From an uncultured Opitutia bacterium (GTDB taxonomy: Bacteria; Verrucomicrobiota; Verrucomicrobiia; Opitutales; Opitutaceae): a stretch of 64,000 nucleotides of DNA. Below are positions 48,639 through 57,649 of the stretch, in pieces (position 1 is the first letter of the stretch; each line of letters starts with the position of its first letter). The notes below the pieces were generated by a model, which was not told the origin of the DNA, did not search any database, and saw nothing but the letters and a program-made list of their open reading frames with translations. The stretch covers positions 103,743 to 167,742 of the forward strand of contig CAIKHO010000030.1 of the NCBI GenBank assembly GCA_903827245.1, in the 5' to 3' direction. The position numbers and the translations under genes were made by a program.

Positions 48639-51600
48639 TTACCTTTCCGCGAGGTCTTCGCGACCGCGCTTGGTGAGAAACTGCGGGCTGGTGACAATAC
48701 TGTCGACGAGATTGTCGAAGCGGAAGCCGTCGGCGGCAAGCTTGCGGTGCATTTCCTTGATCGTGAGGTCATCGGAAACGAGCAGGCTGCGGCCGAGCGC
48801 GTAGGCGAGCAGCTTGCCGCAAAGGTTGTCGACAAAGTCGTTCTGGCGCTTGTCGCGGATATACTGCCGCAGGCCGTCGAGCCCGGCGCCTTCGGCGCCG
48901 CCGGGAAACGTGGCGTGGTCGTCGACGGGATGGCCGGCCAGGTCCTTGTCGCGGCGGTCGCCGACCGGCCCGAAGCCCTCGAACACGAGGCCCAGCGCGT
49001 CGAATCGCGCATGGCAGGCGGCGCAATTGGGATCCTCGCGGTGCTTGGCCAGCATGTCGCGGAGCGGCAGATCCAGCTTGGCCTCGTCGCGCGGCAGTTC
49101 CGGCACCACGGCCGGCGGCGGCGGAATGCGCTCGCCCAGGACGTTTTTCACCACCCAGTTGCCGCGTTTCACCGGGCTGGTCCGCAGGCCGGGGGCATTC
49201 TTGGTGAGGAACACGGCCATCGGCAGCAGCCCGCCGCGATCGTAGGGGCTCGCGTCCTGAACGTGCATCCATGTATCCGGCCCGCCGGCCGCCACAGGCA
49301 TCCCGTAGTGCTTGGCCAGGACGGGATTCACGAACGTATCGTGGCCGTAAAGCAGGTCGATGACCGGGCGGTTGGTCTGGAACACGTCGAGCAAAAGCCG
49401 GATCGGCTCCTCGTACATGGCTTCCTTCAGCTCGGCGGTGAAAGCCGGGAACCGTTCCAGGTCGACCGTGCCGATGCCCTCGAAGCGGCGGAAATCGAGC
49501 CAGTTGCCGCCGAACTCGACCGCCAGCGCCCGGCTGCGCGGATCCTGCAGCATCCGCCGCGCCTGGGCAGTGATCACCTTCGGTTCGTGCAGGTCACCCT
49601 GCGCGGCGTGGGCCAGCAGTTCCGCGTCGGGCAGGCTCGACCACAGGAAATAGCTCAGCCGGCTCGCGAGATCGAAATCCGAGAGCGGCTGGATGCCGCC
49701 CGCGGCGCCCACGAGATCGATGCGGTAGGTGAATTCCGGGGCCATCAGCACCATCGCGATCGTCTCGCGCATCGCGGTCTCATGGTCGAGATGATCGCGC
49801 TCCCGGGCCGAGCGATAAAAACCGGTCACGTCGTCGCGATCCTCCTGGGTCAGCGGCCGGCGGTAGGCCCGGGCGGCGAAGTCCAGGAGCGCCTTCAGGT
49901 GCCCGGGCTCGGCCGCCAGCCTGGCCTGCTCGACCCAGCGGATGCCTTCGTCAGTCGAGCGGAAATAGCTCTTGATCGCGTTGATCGCCTCGTCGTCGCC
50001 ATTGGTCACCCGGGCGAGGTAGTCGCCCTCGAGCTGCTTGATCTCCGCGGTCGAGGCGATCTGCTCGTCGTTCAGATGGACGGCCAGCGGGACGGACGGC
50101 TCATGGTCGCGGAAACTCTCGCGCGCGCCGCGCGTTCCGCTCACGGCAAACTGCACGTAGCTGCGGACATTGGCGGCCGCGATGAAATCGAGCTCGCGCC
50201 ACATCCCGTCGAGGCGGGCCTGCTCCTGCTCGTCGAGGAGCAGCTCGTAGAACGGCTGGTCGTCGCGGAAGTAGCCGAGGACATTGTGAAACCCGGCGCT
50301 GAGGTAACGGCCCTCGTCACGGCCCGTGACGAAATAATTCCGGCCGCGCGATTCCTTGTAGAACATGTCGGGAAACACGCTGCAGAACCGGCTGAACGCC
50401 GCCTCATAGCGGTCACGCTGGCCCGCCGGGACGACCAAGTCGGGATCCCCGGGCGCGTTGACGACGAGCGGCGTTTTTCCCGGGCCGAACTGGTTGCCGC
50501 CCTCGATCCTGACCCGGCCCTCGGGCTTCCGGGGTGCCTCGTCCTTGACCTGCAGCTGCGCGGGATCGAACGACCGCCGGTGCGTCGCGTACTGGATGTT
50601 CTTCCAGATGAGGAACGGCAGCCACTCGGTGCCGGGTTCGCCCGCGTTGATGTTCAGGAAACGTCCCTCGACCTTCTTGCGCACGGCCACGACGTAGTCG
50701 CGCATCTGCTCGCAACCGGTCCGCGCCAGGTCGGCCTCGTTGCCCCGCGGCGCCGGCAGGGACCGCCACAGCGACTGCAATTTGACCAGCGGGCCGGCGT
50801 CCTCGGTGCTCCCGAGGGTCGACCAGATCGTGGCCAGGTACTTGGGGCTGACGTGATTCTCCCGCGCGCAATCCGCCAGCGTCATCGCCGGCCGGCCGAG
50901 TGCCGCCCGGTGCTGGAAGCGCCACGCGGCCTGGAAGTAGTCGGCATAGTCGGTGTCCTGCCGGTGGTAGAAATCGATGATCTGCATCACGCAGAACTGG
51001 TCGCGGTCGCTTTCGACCACCATCGATTTGGGCGCAAACGCGAAGCCCTGCTCGCGAAGGTACATGTGGCTGGCCACCTCGCGCGCCGCCTGCAGGTACT
51101 TGTTCAGGAGCGTGGGCGACATGGTCAGCGACTCGCCCGAGTTGTCGAAGCCGGCCATGTTGGACGGATCGACCGGGAACTCCCGCGCCGGCCGGAGATC
51201 GACGCCGGTGAGGTCGCGGATGGAATAGTCGTACTCCGCATTGCTCAGGCGCCGGGCGAGCACGATGCCAGGATCGCCGGCGTTGCGCTGCATCTCGAAG
51301 GTGCGGACCGCCTGGAACCAGTCGATCGCCTGTTGCCGGACCTCGGCCGACGGATGCACCTTCGCCTTGGTCGGCGGCATTTCCTCCGCCTCGAGCCGGT
51401 CGAGCACCAGGTCCCAGCGCCGGCCGTCCTTCACCACGGCGTCGAGCGACGTGTAGGTTGTGAGATCCAGGTCCGCCTCGGGTTTTTCCCCACCGTGACA
51501 ACTCACGCAGTAAGTCTTGAGAAAGGGATGGATCGTGGCGCCGAAACGATCGTCGAGGCGCGCGAAGGTGTCATCGGCCCCCGGCGCCGGGCAGGAAAGC

Positions 51601-51647
51601 CCGGCGAAGGCCGTGAGGATGAAGATGAATGCGCGGGGGGATCGCAT
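48639..51647 (-). CDS. DUF1592/DUF1588-type cytochrome c protein
   Basis: The protein has 1002 residues with a signal peptide (to about residue 22). A CVSCH heme site (residues 47-51) opens the PSCyt1-like domain; DUF1587-type and DUF1592-type regions follow, with RRLSNAEYDYSIRDLTGVDL, DLASRLSYFLWSSLPDAELL and LLYGHDTFVNPVLAKHYGMP. A second site CAACHARFDALG (near residue 875) and GRSLLVSDDLTI close the protein. These domains form extracytoplasmic redox proteins of unknown substrate, paired with DUF1552. The ATG 51647 is preferred to an upstream in-frame ATG because the signal peptide begins there. Confidence 0.9.
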   Translation of the reverse strand: MRSPRAFIFILTAFAGLSCPAPGADDTFARLDDRFGATIHPFLKTYCVSCHGGEKPEADLDLTTYTSLDAVVKDGRRWDLVLDRLEAEEMPPTKAKVHPSAEVRQQAIDWFQAVRTFEMQRNAGDPGIVLARRLSNAEYDYSIRDLTGVDLRPAREFPVDPSNMAGFDNSGESLTMSPTLLNKYLQAAREVASHMYLREQGFAFAPKSMVVESDRDQFCVMQIIDFYHRQDTDYADYFQAAWRFQHRAALGRPAMTLADCARENHVSPKYLATIWSTLGSTEDAGPLVKLQSLWRSLPAPRGNEADLARTGCEQMRDYVVAVRKKVEGRFLNINAGEPGTEWLPFLIWKNIQYATHRRSFDPAQLQVKDEAPRKPEGRVRIEGGNQFGPGKTPLVVNAPGDPDLVVPAGQRDRYEAAFSRFCSVFPDMFYKESRGRNYFVTGRDEGRYLSAGFHNVLGYFRDDQPFYELLLDEQEQARLDGMWRELDFIAAANVRSYVQFAVSGTRGARESFRDHEPSVPLAVHLNDEQIASTAEIKQLEGDYLARVTNGDDEAINAIKSYFRSTDEGIRWVEQARLAAEPGHLKALLDFAARAYRRPLTQEDRDDVTGFYRSARERDHLDHETAMRETIAMVLMAPEFTYRIDLVGAAGGIQPLSDFDLASRLSYFLWSSLPDAELLAHAAQGDLHEPKVITAQARRMLQDPRSRALAVEFGGNWLDFRRFEGIGTVDLERFPAFTAELKEAMYEEPIRLLLDVFQTNRPVIDLLYGHDTFVNPVLAKHYGMPVAAGGPDTWMHVQDASPYDRGGLLPMAVFLTKNAPGLRTSPVKRGNWVVKNVLGERIPPPPAVVPELPRDEAKLDLPLRDMLAKHREDPNCAACHARFDALGLVFEGFGPVGDRRDKDLAGHPVDDHATFPGGAEGAGLDGLRQYIRDKRQNDFVDNLCGKLLAYALGRSLLVSDDLTIKEMHRKLAADGFRFDNLVDSIVTSPQFLTKRGREDLAER

Positions 51648-51816
51648 TTCGGCAGGGGGTAGGGCCGGGACCAAATCGACGGGGTGTGAAACGGTCCGCA
51701 ACCAATCGGAAAAATGTTCGTCGAATCCGTGGACGCAAAAGATATATTTCCTGCCGGGCGGAAACTTTGTCCCGGCTCATCCGTCCGCGCCGCGAGTGAT
51801 GCGTCAGTGCGAAAAC

Positions 51817-51886
51817 GGAGGAGCGGCTTTACGCCGCGATGGATGAGTCCGCGGAGCAATTCATCGCGGCGCAAAGCCGCTCCTCC
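51817..51886. repeat. Palindromic repeat family C, full copy
   Basis: The arms GGAGGAGCGGCTTTACGCCG and CGGCGCAAAGCCGCTCCTCC are inverted; an inner pair GCGATGGATGAG/AATTCATCGC extends the stem. It lies in the divergent gap 51648-52015; the rest of that gap showed nothing recognisable. Confidence 0.85.
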
Positions 51887-52015
51887 ATCCGATCACCGAC
51901 TAATTGAAAAACCGCCGACCGACCGTCCTGTCACCGCAGTCAGCCCAACGGGCGGAGATTTTTCGAAGCGCGGTGTTGCCAAGGCTGCGCAAACTCCGCT
52001 GCATCGCCGGACCCC

Positions 52016-53371
52016 ATGCGCCCTACCCCGGCCGAAAATACCCTCGCGGACCTTCGCGTGCAGAACGCCAGGCCGACCCAGGCCCGCCAGCTCGTCCTGG
52101 CATTCATGGTCACACTCGCGATCATCACCTACGTCGACCGGGTGTGCATTTCGCAGGCGACGCCCAACATCCGCCATGACCTGGGCCTGGACGAAAAGCA
52201 GATGGGCTGGGTGTTCGCGGCGTTTTCCTTCTCGTATGCGCTCTTCGAGATCCCGGCCGGCTGGATGGGCGACCGCTTCGGTCCGCGCAGCGTGCTGATG
52301 AAGGTCGTCGTGCTGTGGTCGGTGTTCACCGCCGCCACGGGCTGGGCCTGGAACTACCTTTCCATGCTGGTATGCCGGATCTTCTTCGGCGCCGGCGAGG
52401 CGGGATGTTTTCCGAACGCGACCAAGATCTTCACCATCTGGCTGCCGTCGTCGGAACGCGCCCGGGCCCAGAGCACCCTCTGGCTGAGCGCACGCTGGGG
52501 TGGCGCGTTCACGCCCGTGCTCGTCACGCTGGTGATGAAATACGTCAACTGGCGGTGGACCTTCACCCTGTTCGGACTCGTCGGCGTCGTGTGGGCGGTT
52601 GCCTTCTACCGCTGGTTCCGCGACCGGCCGGCGGAGCATCCGTCCGTCAACGCCGCCGAGCTCGCGCTGATGGACGGCGCGGAGACCAACGCTCCCAGCC
52701 ATGCCGGCATTCCGTGGGGCCGGCTGCTCTCGAGCCCGACCGTGTGGCTGCTGTGGCTCCAGTATTTTTGCATGTCGTACGGCTGGTACTTCTACATCAC
52801 CTGGCTGCCCACCTACCTGCGCGAGGCGCGCGGCGTGGCGCTGGAAAAGAGCGCCGTGCTCGCCGGCCTGCCCCTTTTCTTCGGGGGCATCGGCTCGGTC
52901 GTCGGCGGCATCGTGGCGGTCCGGCTCGCCCGCCAATGGCTGAGCGTCCGCCAGGCCCGGCGCCTCACCGCCAGCACGGGTCTTTTTTCCGCGGCGGTCA
53001 TGCTTCTCTTCGTCACGCGGATCGACAATCCCGTGCTGGCGATGGTCGCGCTCGGCCTCGCCAGTTTTTCCAACGACATCGCCATGGTGCCGCTGTGGAG
53101 CGCCTGCATGGACGTGGGCGGCCGCTTCTCCGGTTCGCTCGCCGGCAGCCTCAACATGATGGGCAACTTCGGCGGTGCCATCTGCCCGCTCGTGGTCGGC
53201 TACATCCTCGACCATTTCAAGCCCGCCGTCGACGCCCCGCCCACCATGGAGGGCTGGACGCTGATCTTTTTCCTCGCCGCGGCGGTTTACGCCATCGGCG
53301 GCCTGTCGTGGTTCTTCATCGACCCCGTCACCCCGCTCGAAAAGCCCGGGGAACATCCCGCGGCGGCATAA
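52016..53371 (+). CDS. MFS transporter, anion/hexuronate symporter-like
   Basis: The protein has 451 residues with twelve predicted helices. The helix-1 motif ITYVDRVCISQATPNI, the A-motif GWMGDRFGPRSV and WFRDRPAEHPSVN after helix 6 match the ACS family (glucarate, hexuronate and related organic acid symporters). The second half contains YFYITWLPTYLREARG and LNMMGNFGGAICPL. It could import galacturonate or related acids released from pectin, which fits the other genes. Inner membrane, proton-coupled. Its neighbours are repeats rather than an operon. Confidence 0.85.
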   Translation: MRPTPAENTLADLRVQNARPTQARQLVLAFMVTLAIITYVDRVCISQATPNIRHDLGLDEKQMGWVFAAFSFSYALFEIPAGWMGDRFGPRSVLMKVVVLWSVFTAATGWAWNYLSMLVCRIFFGAGEAGCFPNATKIFTIWLPSSERARAQSTLWLSARWGGAFTPVLVTLVMKYVNWRWTFTLFGLVGVVWAVAFYRWFRDRPAEHPSVNAAELALMDGAETNAPSHAGIPWGRLLSSPTVWLLWLQYFCMSYGWYFYITWLPTYLREARGVALEKSAVLAGLPLFFGGIGSVVGGIVAVRLARQWLSVRQARRLTASTGLFSAAVMLLFVTRIDNPVLAMVALGLASFSNDIAMVPLWSACMDVGGRFSGSLAGSLNMMGNFGGAICPLVVGYILDHFKPAVDAPPTMEGWTLIFFLAAAVYAIGGLSWFFIDPVTPLEKPGEHPAAA

Positions 53372-53423
53372 CCGGCGCATTTCGCGCGGAGGCGCAGGGA
53401 CGCTGAGCGGTCTGATCGAACCG

Positions 53424-53505
53424 GTTTCGCGCCACGACGCGGCGTTTTAACCCGGCTGGTCTTGAGCCCGCTCCGAGCGTGGCGCCGTCGCGTCGTGGCG
53501 CGAAA
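53424..53505. repeat. Palindromic repeat family L, copy
   Basis: The arms GTTTCGCGCCACGACGCGGC and CCGTCGCGTCGTGGCGCGAA are almost perfectly inverted. It is the clearest copy of the family; see 30163 and 34357. It opens the 507-bp gap 53372-53878. Confidence 0.8.
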
Positions 53506-53570
53506 ATTCGGTGGTGTATCAGTTTGAAAATGCAGGGGCGGCTTGTCAGCAAACGATTGAGTTTCGCGGA

Positions 53571-53677
53571 TCAGACTGGCGAAAAAGCTTGGGAGTAGCG
53601 CGGCGCTTCAGCCCGCGTCTTGCGTTCCAACGCGCGGGCTGAAGCACCGCGCTGCCTTGACCTCGGCCGTCAGTTTA
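53571..53677 (+). repeat. 107-bp repeat element, family I, second copy
   Basis: This copy starts at TCAGACTGGCGAAAAAGCTT, has the inner hairpin AGCGCGGCGCTTCAGCCCGC with its complement, and ends at CTCGGCCGTCAGTTTA. It matches the reverse complement of 13858-13964 in order and length. It lies in the gap upstream of the sugar ABC operon. Confidence 0.85.
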
Positions 53678-53878
53678 ATGGGCGGCCCTCAATAATACAC
53701 TTTCTATAATTCCGTCCCCTGCGCCGCTGCGTGAAACCATTCCGGGGTATTTTTCCCCGCGGTGACGGCTTTCATTCTTCGCTTGCCGGATTGTCACCGC
53801 CCCATCGATGATGCACGTTTTTCCGCCCTCCCAGTGACCGCCATTTGCCCCTGCTGACACCACGCCTGCTTCCCCCGC

Positions 53879-55372
53879 ATGTCCGCCCCGTTGCTCGAAC
53901 TCCGACGAATCACCAAGTCCTACGCGGGCGTTCACGCGTTGCGCGGGGTGGATTTCGACCTCCAGCCCGGCGAGGTGCATGCCCTTTTGGGTGAAAACGG
54001 CGCCGGCAAGAGCACCTTGATCCGGGTCGTCACGGGCGCCCACCAGCCCGACCGCGGCAGCATCGCGATCGAGGGCAAGCGCGTCACCAACCTGACCCCG
54101 TCCGCCGCCCAGCAGCTCGGTGTCGCCTGTATCTACCAGCAGCCCGCGCTTTTCCCGGACCTCACCGTCGCCGAGAACATCGCCCTGCGGCTGGAGCCGT
54201 CCACCGGTCTCCGCCTTGTCCACTGGTCCGCCCGGCGCGAACGGGCCCGCAACCTGCTCGCCCGCATCGGCGCCAGCATCTCGCCGGAGACCGAGGTGCG
54301 CGCGCTTTCCATGCCCGAGCAGCAGCTCGTCGAGATCGCCTGTGCCCTCGGCGCCGGCGCGCGCATCGTCATCATGGACGAGCCCACCGCCTCGCTCACG
54401 CAAAAAGAGCAGCACCTGCTCTTCGCCGTCGTGCGGGACCTCCGCGCGAGCGGTGTCGGCGTCATCTACATTTCCCACCGGCTCGACGAGATTTTCACCC
54501 TGGCCGACCGCGTCACCGTCCTGCGCGACGGCGAAAGCGTCGGCACCAGCCTGGTCGGCGACATCAACGAGGCCGGTCTCATCCGCATGATGGTGGGGCG
54601 CGAGGTCACCCAGATTTATCCGCCCGCCGAGACCGAGCCGGGCGAGGTTGTCCTTGCCCTCAAGGGCATCGGTTCCTCCGCCTGCCCGGTGCATGACGTC
54701 ACCTTCGACGTCCGCGCCGGCGAGGTCTTCGGCCTCGCCGGGTTGGTCGGGGCCGGCCGCACGGAGCTGGCGCGGATTCTTTTCGGCCTGACGCCAGCCG
54801 ATCGCGGCGAGATCCTGCTCAACGGCCGGCCCGTGATCCTGCATTCGCCGCAGGAGGCCGTTGCGCACGGCATTGCGTATGTGCCCGAGGATCGCCGCCG
54901 CCACGGCGTGGTGCTCGAGATGCCCATCGCGCAGAACATGTCGATGGCCGTCCATCGCCGCATTTTTCCCGGCACGTGGCTCCGTTTCGGCACGGAGCGG
55001 CGGCATGCGCTCGACTTCATCCGCGACCTCGCGGTCAAGGCCTACGGGCCGGATGCACCCGGCGGCAGTCTCTCCGGCGGCAACCAGCAGAAAGTCTCCC
55101 TCGCCCGCTGGCTCGCGACCAAGCCCAAGCTTCTCATCCTCGACGAGCCCACCCAGGGCGTGGACGTCGGCGCCAAGAGCGAGATCCACAAGATCGTCCG
55201 CCGCCTGGCCAAGCAGGGCCTCGCCGTGCTGCTGATCTCCAGCGACCTGCCCGAGGTCCTCGGCATGAGCGACCGCATCGGGATCATGCGCGGCGGCACC
55301 ATCGCGGCCGTCCTGCCCGGCAAGGCCGATGCGCAGGAAGTCATGGCCCTGGCACTGGGGACGGCGAAATAA
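53879..55372 (+). CDS. Sugar ABC importer, two-domain ATPase (rhamnose/AI-2 type)
   Basis: The protein has 497 residues with two ATPase domains. Domain 1 has Walker A GENGAGKST, signature-like LSMPEQQLVEI and Walker B IVIMDEPTASLT. Domain 2 has a degenerate first motif (AGLVGAGRTELAR) but a full signature LSGGNQQKVSLARWL and Walker B LLILDEPTQGVDVG, as is normal in RbsA-like ATPases. It energises the permeases at 55514 and 56456. It heads the operon, with a repeat element before the next gene. The pairing of two different permeases with this ATPase and the binding protein at 57650 is typical of the rhamnose and AI-2 (Lsr) systems. Confidence 0.92.
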   Translation: MSAPLLELRRITKSYAGVHALRGVDFDLQPGEVHALLGENGAGKSTLIRVVTGAHQPDRGSIAIEGKRVTNLTPSAAQQLGVACIYQQPALFPDLTVAENIALRLEPSTGLRLVHWSARRERARNLLARIGASISPETEVRALSMPEQQLVEIACALGAGARIVIMDEPTASLTQKEQHLLFAVVRDLRASGVGVIYISHRLDEIFTLADRVTVLRDGESVGTSLVGDINEAGLIRMMVGREVTQIYPPAETEPGEVVLALKGIGSSACPVHDVTFDVRAGEVFGLAGLVGAGRTELARILFGLTPADRGEILLNGRPVILHSPQEAVAHGIAYVPEDRRRHGVVLEMPIAQNMSMAVHRRIFPGTWLRFGTERRHALDFIRDLAVKAYGPDAPGGSLSGGNQQKVSLARWLATKPKLLILDEPTQGVDVGAKSEIHKIVRRLAKQGLAVLLISSDLPEVLGMSDRIGIMRGGTIAAVLPGKADAQEVMALALGTAK

Positions 55373-55504
55373 AGCTCAAAATTCCAAGCTCCAACCTCCA
55401 ATGAAACTCGAGACATTGAAGCATCAAATTCGCGGCGCGATTCCGCGATTTGGCGTTTGCTGCTTGGAACTTCTCTGGAGCTTGGAGCTTGGAATTTGGA
55501 GCTT
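55373..55504. repeat. Palindromic repeat family G inside the ABC operon
   Basis: The arms AGCTCAAAATTCCAAGCTCC and GGAGCTTGGAGCTTGGAATT are inverted around a loop of about 65 bp. It separates the ATPase from the first permease and would form a strong hairpin in the mRNA. Translated, the right arm gives LELGAWNLEL. Confidence 0.85.
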
Positions 55505-55513
55505 TCCCTCCGC

Positions 55514-56443
55514 ATGAACCGCTATTTCCGCGAACTCTCCGTCGCCGGGGCGCTCGGCCTCCTCCTCGCCCTGCTGGCCGTGGTGGCGCCGGCCTTTTAC
55601 CAGCCGCAGCCGCTGCTGTCGCTCGCGACCCGCGAGGCCCCGACGCTCGTGGTCGCCTGCGGCATGGCGCTCGTCATCATCTGCCGGCAGATCGACATCT
55701 CCGTGGGTTCGCAATTCTCCGTGTGCAGCGTGGGCGCGGGCCTGCTGGCGGCCCACGGCTGGCCCGCCGGGCTGGTGCTGCTCGCCTCCGTCTCGATCGG
55801 TGCCCTGCTCGGCGCATTCAACGGCGTCCTCATCGCCGGACTTCGCCTTCCTTCCATCGTCGTCACGCTCGCCACGCTCGTCTCGCTGCGCCAGGGCCTG
55901 AATCTCGTGCGCCAGGGCGAGTTCGTGAACCTGCCGGACGGCCTGCAGTGGTTCGGGCTCAGCCAGACCGACGGGCAATGGACCCTCGTCGCCTTTGCGC
56001 TGGGCCTGCTGCTCGTCTTCGCCGTCGCACTGCGCTATCTTTCCGCCGGCCGGTTCGTCTACGCCGTCGGCACCGACACCGAGGCCGCGCGTCTCGCCGG
56101 CATCAATCCCCAGCGCGTCACATTCGCCGTCTTCGTGCTGATGGGAGCGCTCACGGGCCTCGCGGCCATGATGAACATCATCCAGTCGCCGCAGGTGCAG
56201 CCGCTCTCGGGCAATGGGCTAGAGCTGAAGGTCATCGCCGCGGTCGTCGTCGGCGGCGTCGCCATCTCGGGCGGCCGCGGCAGCGTCTGGGGCATGTTCG
56301 CCGGCCTGCTGCTGCTGGCGTGCGTGTCGCCCACGCTCACCCACCTCCACATCGAGGCCTACTGGGAAAAGGCCATCCAGGGCGCCATCATCCTGCTGGC
56401 GGTCGTGGCTGACGGCCTGAGAAGCCGGAAGGAAAACCGCTGA
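55514..56443 (+). CDS. Sugar ABC importer permease 1
   Basis: The protein has 309 residues with about nine helices. Family landmarks are LATREAPTLVVACGMALVII, RQIDISVGSQFSVCSVGAGL, NGVLIAGLRLPSIVVTLATL and LKVIAAVVVGGVAISGGRGS, the EAA-like coupling region. The ATG at 55514 is chosen because the frame upstream lies inside repeat G. It is 12 bases before the next permease. Rhamnose/AI-2 (RhaP/LsrC) subgroup. Confidence 0.9.
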   Translation: MNRYFRELSVAGALGLLLALLAVVAPAFYQPQPLLSLATREAPTLVVACGMALVIICRQIDISVGSQFSVCSVGAGLLAAHGWPAGLVLLASVSIGALLGAFNGVLIAGLRLPSIVVTLATLVSLRQGLNLVRQGEFVNLPDGLQWFGLSQTDGQWTLVAFALGLLLVFAVALRYLSAGRFVYAVGTDTEAARLAGINPQRVTFAVFVLMGALTGLAAMMNIIQSPQVQPLSGNGLELKVIAAVVVGGVAISGGRGSVWGMFAGLLLLACVSPTLTHLHIEAYWEKAIQGAIILLAVVADGLRSRKENR

Positions 56444-56455
56444 TCCGCGTACCCG

Positions 56456-57511
56456 ATGCGCACCGCCTCCACCAACTCCGCCTGGAAATCCGCCGTGTTC
56501 AGCCACGAGGGCATCCTGTTCCTCGTGCTGGTCGCCGAGTGGGTCTTCTTCTATCACTTCGGCACCACCGTCAACCGGCACGACGTCGTCGTCGGGTTCG
56601 GCACGATCGACCGGCAGTTCGACATCCTCCGGCACTCGTGCGAGATCGGCCTGCTCGCGCTCGCGCTCACGCCGATCATCCTGACCGCGGGCATTGATCT
56701 CTCGGTCGGCTCGCTGCTCGGCCTGTGCGCGATCCTGTTCGGCATGCTCTGGCACGATGCGGGCCTGTCGATTCCGGTCGCTGCGGCCGGCGCCCTCGTC
56801 GTCGGTGCCCTCGGCGGCGGGCTCAACGCCCTCCTCATCACCTGGCTGCGGCTGCCCCCGCTCATCGTCACCCTCGGGACCTACTCGCTCTTCCGCGGAC
56901 TGGCCGAGGCGATCACGCGCGGCGCGGTGACCTACACGGACTTCCCGGCCTCGTTCCTGTTTCTCGGGCAGGAACGCTGGTACGGCCTGCCGACGCAGGC
57001 CTGGATCTTCCTCGCGGTGGCCGCGCTGGTGGGCCTGCTCGTGCACCGCACGACCTACGGCCGGTCGTTCCGCGCCATCGGCTTTTCCCCCGAGGGCGCG
57101 CGCTACGCCGGCCTGCCGGTCGGGCGGCGGCTCGCCTTGGTCTACCTCATCGCCGGGGTCGTGTCGGCCCTCGCCGCCCTGATCTACACCTCGCGCCTCG
57201 GCCAGGCCAAGGCCGACGCCGGCACCGGCTACGAACTCTTCGCCATCACCGCCGTCGTGCTCGGTGGCACCAGCATCTTCGGCGGGGTCGGCAGCGTGAC
57301 CGGCACCCTGCTGGGCGTCGCCGCCATCGCCGTGCTAAAGAACGGCCTCGCCTGCCTGCCCGTGGTCATGCGCATGAACGGCGCCGAGGAACTTTCCGGC
57401 ATGCTCACCGGCGCCCTGCTGCTGCTCGCGCTCACCGGGAGCGTCCTGCCAAAATACTTGTCTAACTGGCGGGCCTCGCACCACTCTGCCCGTCCGCAAA
57501 CTCCCACGTAG
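56456..57511 (+). CDS. Sugar ABC importer permease 2
   Basis: The protein has 351 residues with about ten helices. It contains RHSCEIGLLALALTPIILT, AGIDLSVGSLLGLCAILFG, NALLITWLRLPPLIVTLGTY and FAITAVVLGGTSIFGGVGSV. It is longer than permease 1 and diverged from it, as expected for RhaQ/LsrD partners. It forms the heterodimeric channel with permease 1. A family-F repeat separates it from the binding protein. Confidence 0.9.
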   Translation: MRTASTNSAWKSAVFSHEGILFLVLVAEWVFFYHFGTTVNRHDVVVGFGTIDRQFDILRHSCEIGLLALALTPIILTAGIDLSVGSLLGLCAILFGMLWHDAGLSIPVAAAGALVVGALGGGLNALLITWLRLPPLIVTLGTYSLFRGLAEAITRGAVTYTDFPASFLFLGQERWYGLPTQAWIFLAVAALVGLLVHRTTYGRSFRAIGFSPEGARYAGLPVGRRLALVYLIAGVVSALAALIYTSRLGQAKADAGTGYELFAITAVVLGGTSIFGGVGSVTGTLLGVAAIAVLKNGLACLPVVMRMNGAEELSGMLTGALLLLALTGSVLPKYLSNWRASHHSARPQTPT

Positions 57512-57528
57512 ATTCAGACCTCTGCCCA

Positions 57529-57592
57529 ATCGTTCTCGTTCTCCGCTTGGTTCACTTCGAGAAAGAGTAAGAGAACGAAGAACGAGAACGAT
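57529..57592. repeat. Palindromic repeat family F, copy
   Basis: The arms ATCGTTCTCGTTCTCCGC and GAACGAAGAACGAGAACGAT are inverted. It sits between permease 2 and the binding protein, inside the operon; compare 26066. Confidence 0.8.
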
Positions 57593-57649
57593 TGAAGCGC
57601 CATCCCTGAAATTCAGCCTCCTTCCCCAACCTCCAACCCCTCCCGTCGC

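Noticed and set aside
48747..51662. A 971-codon plus-strand frame opposite the DUF1592 gene
   Set aside because: No recognisable domain, and the opposite strand holds an obvious multi-domain cytochrome with signal peptide and heme sites.
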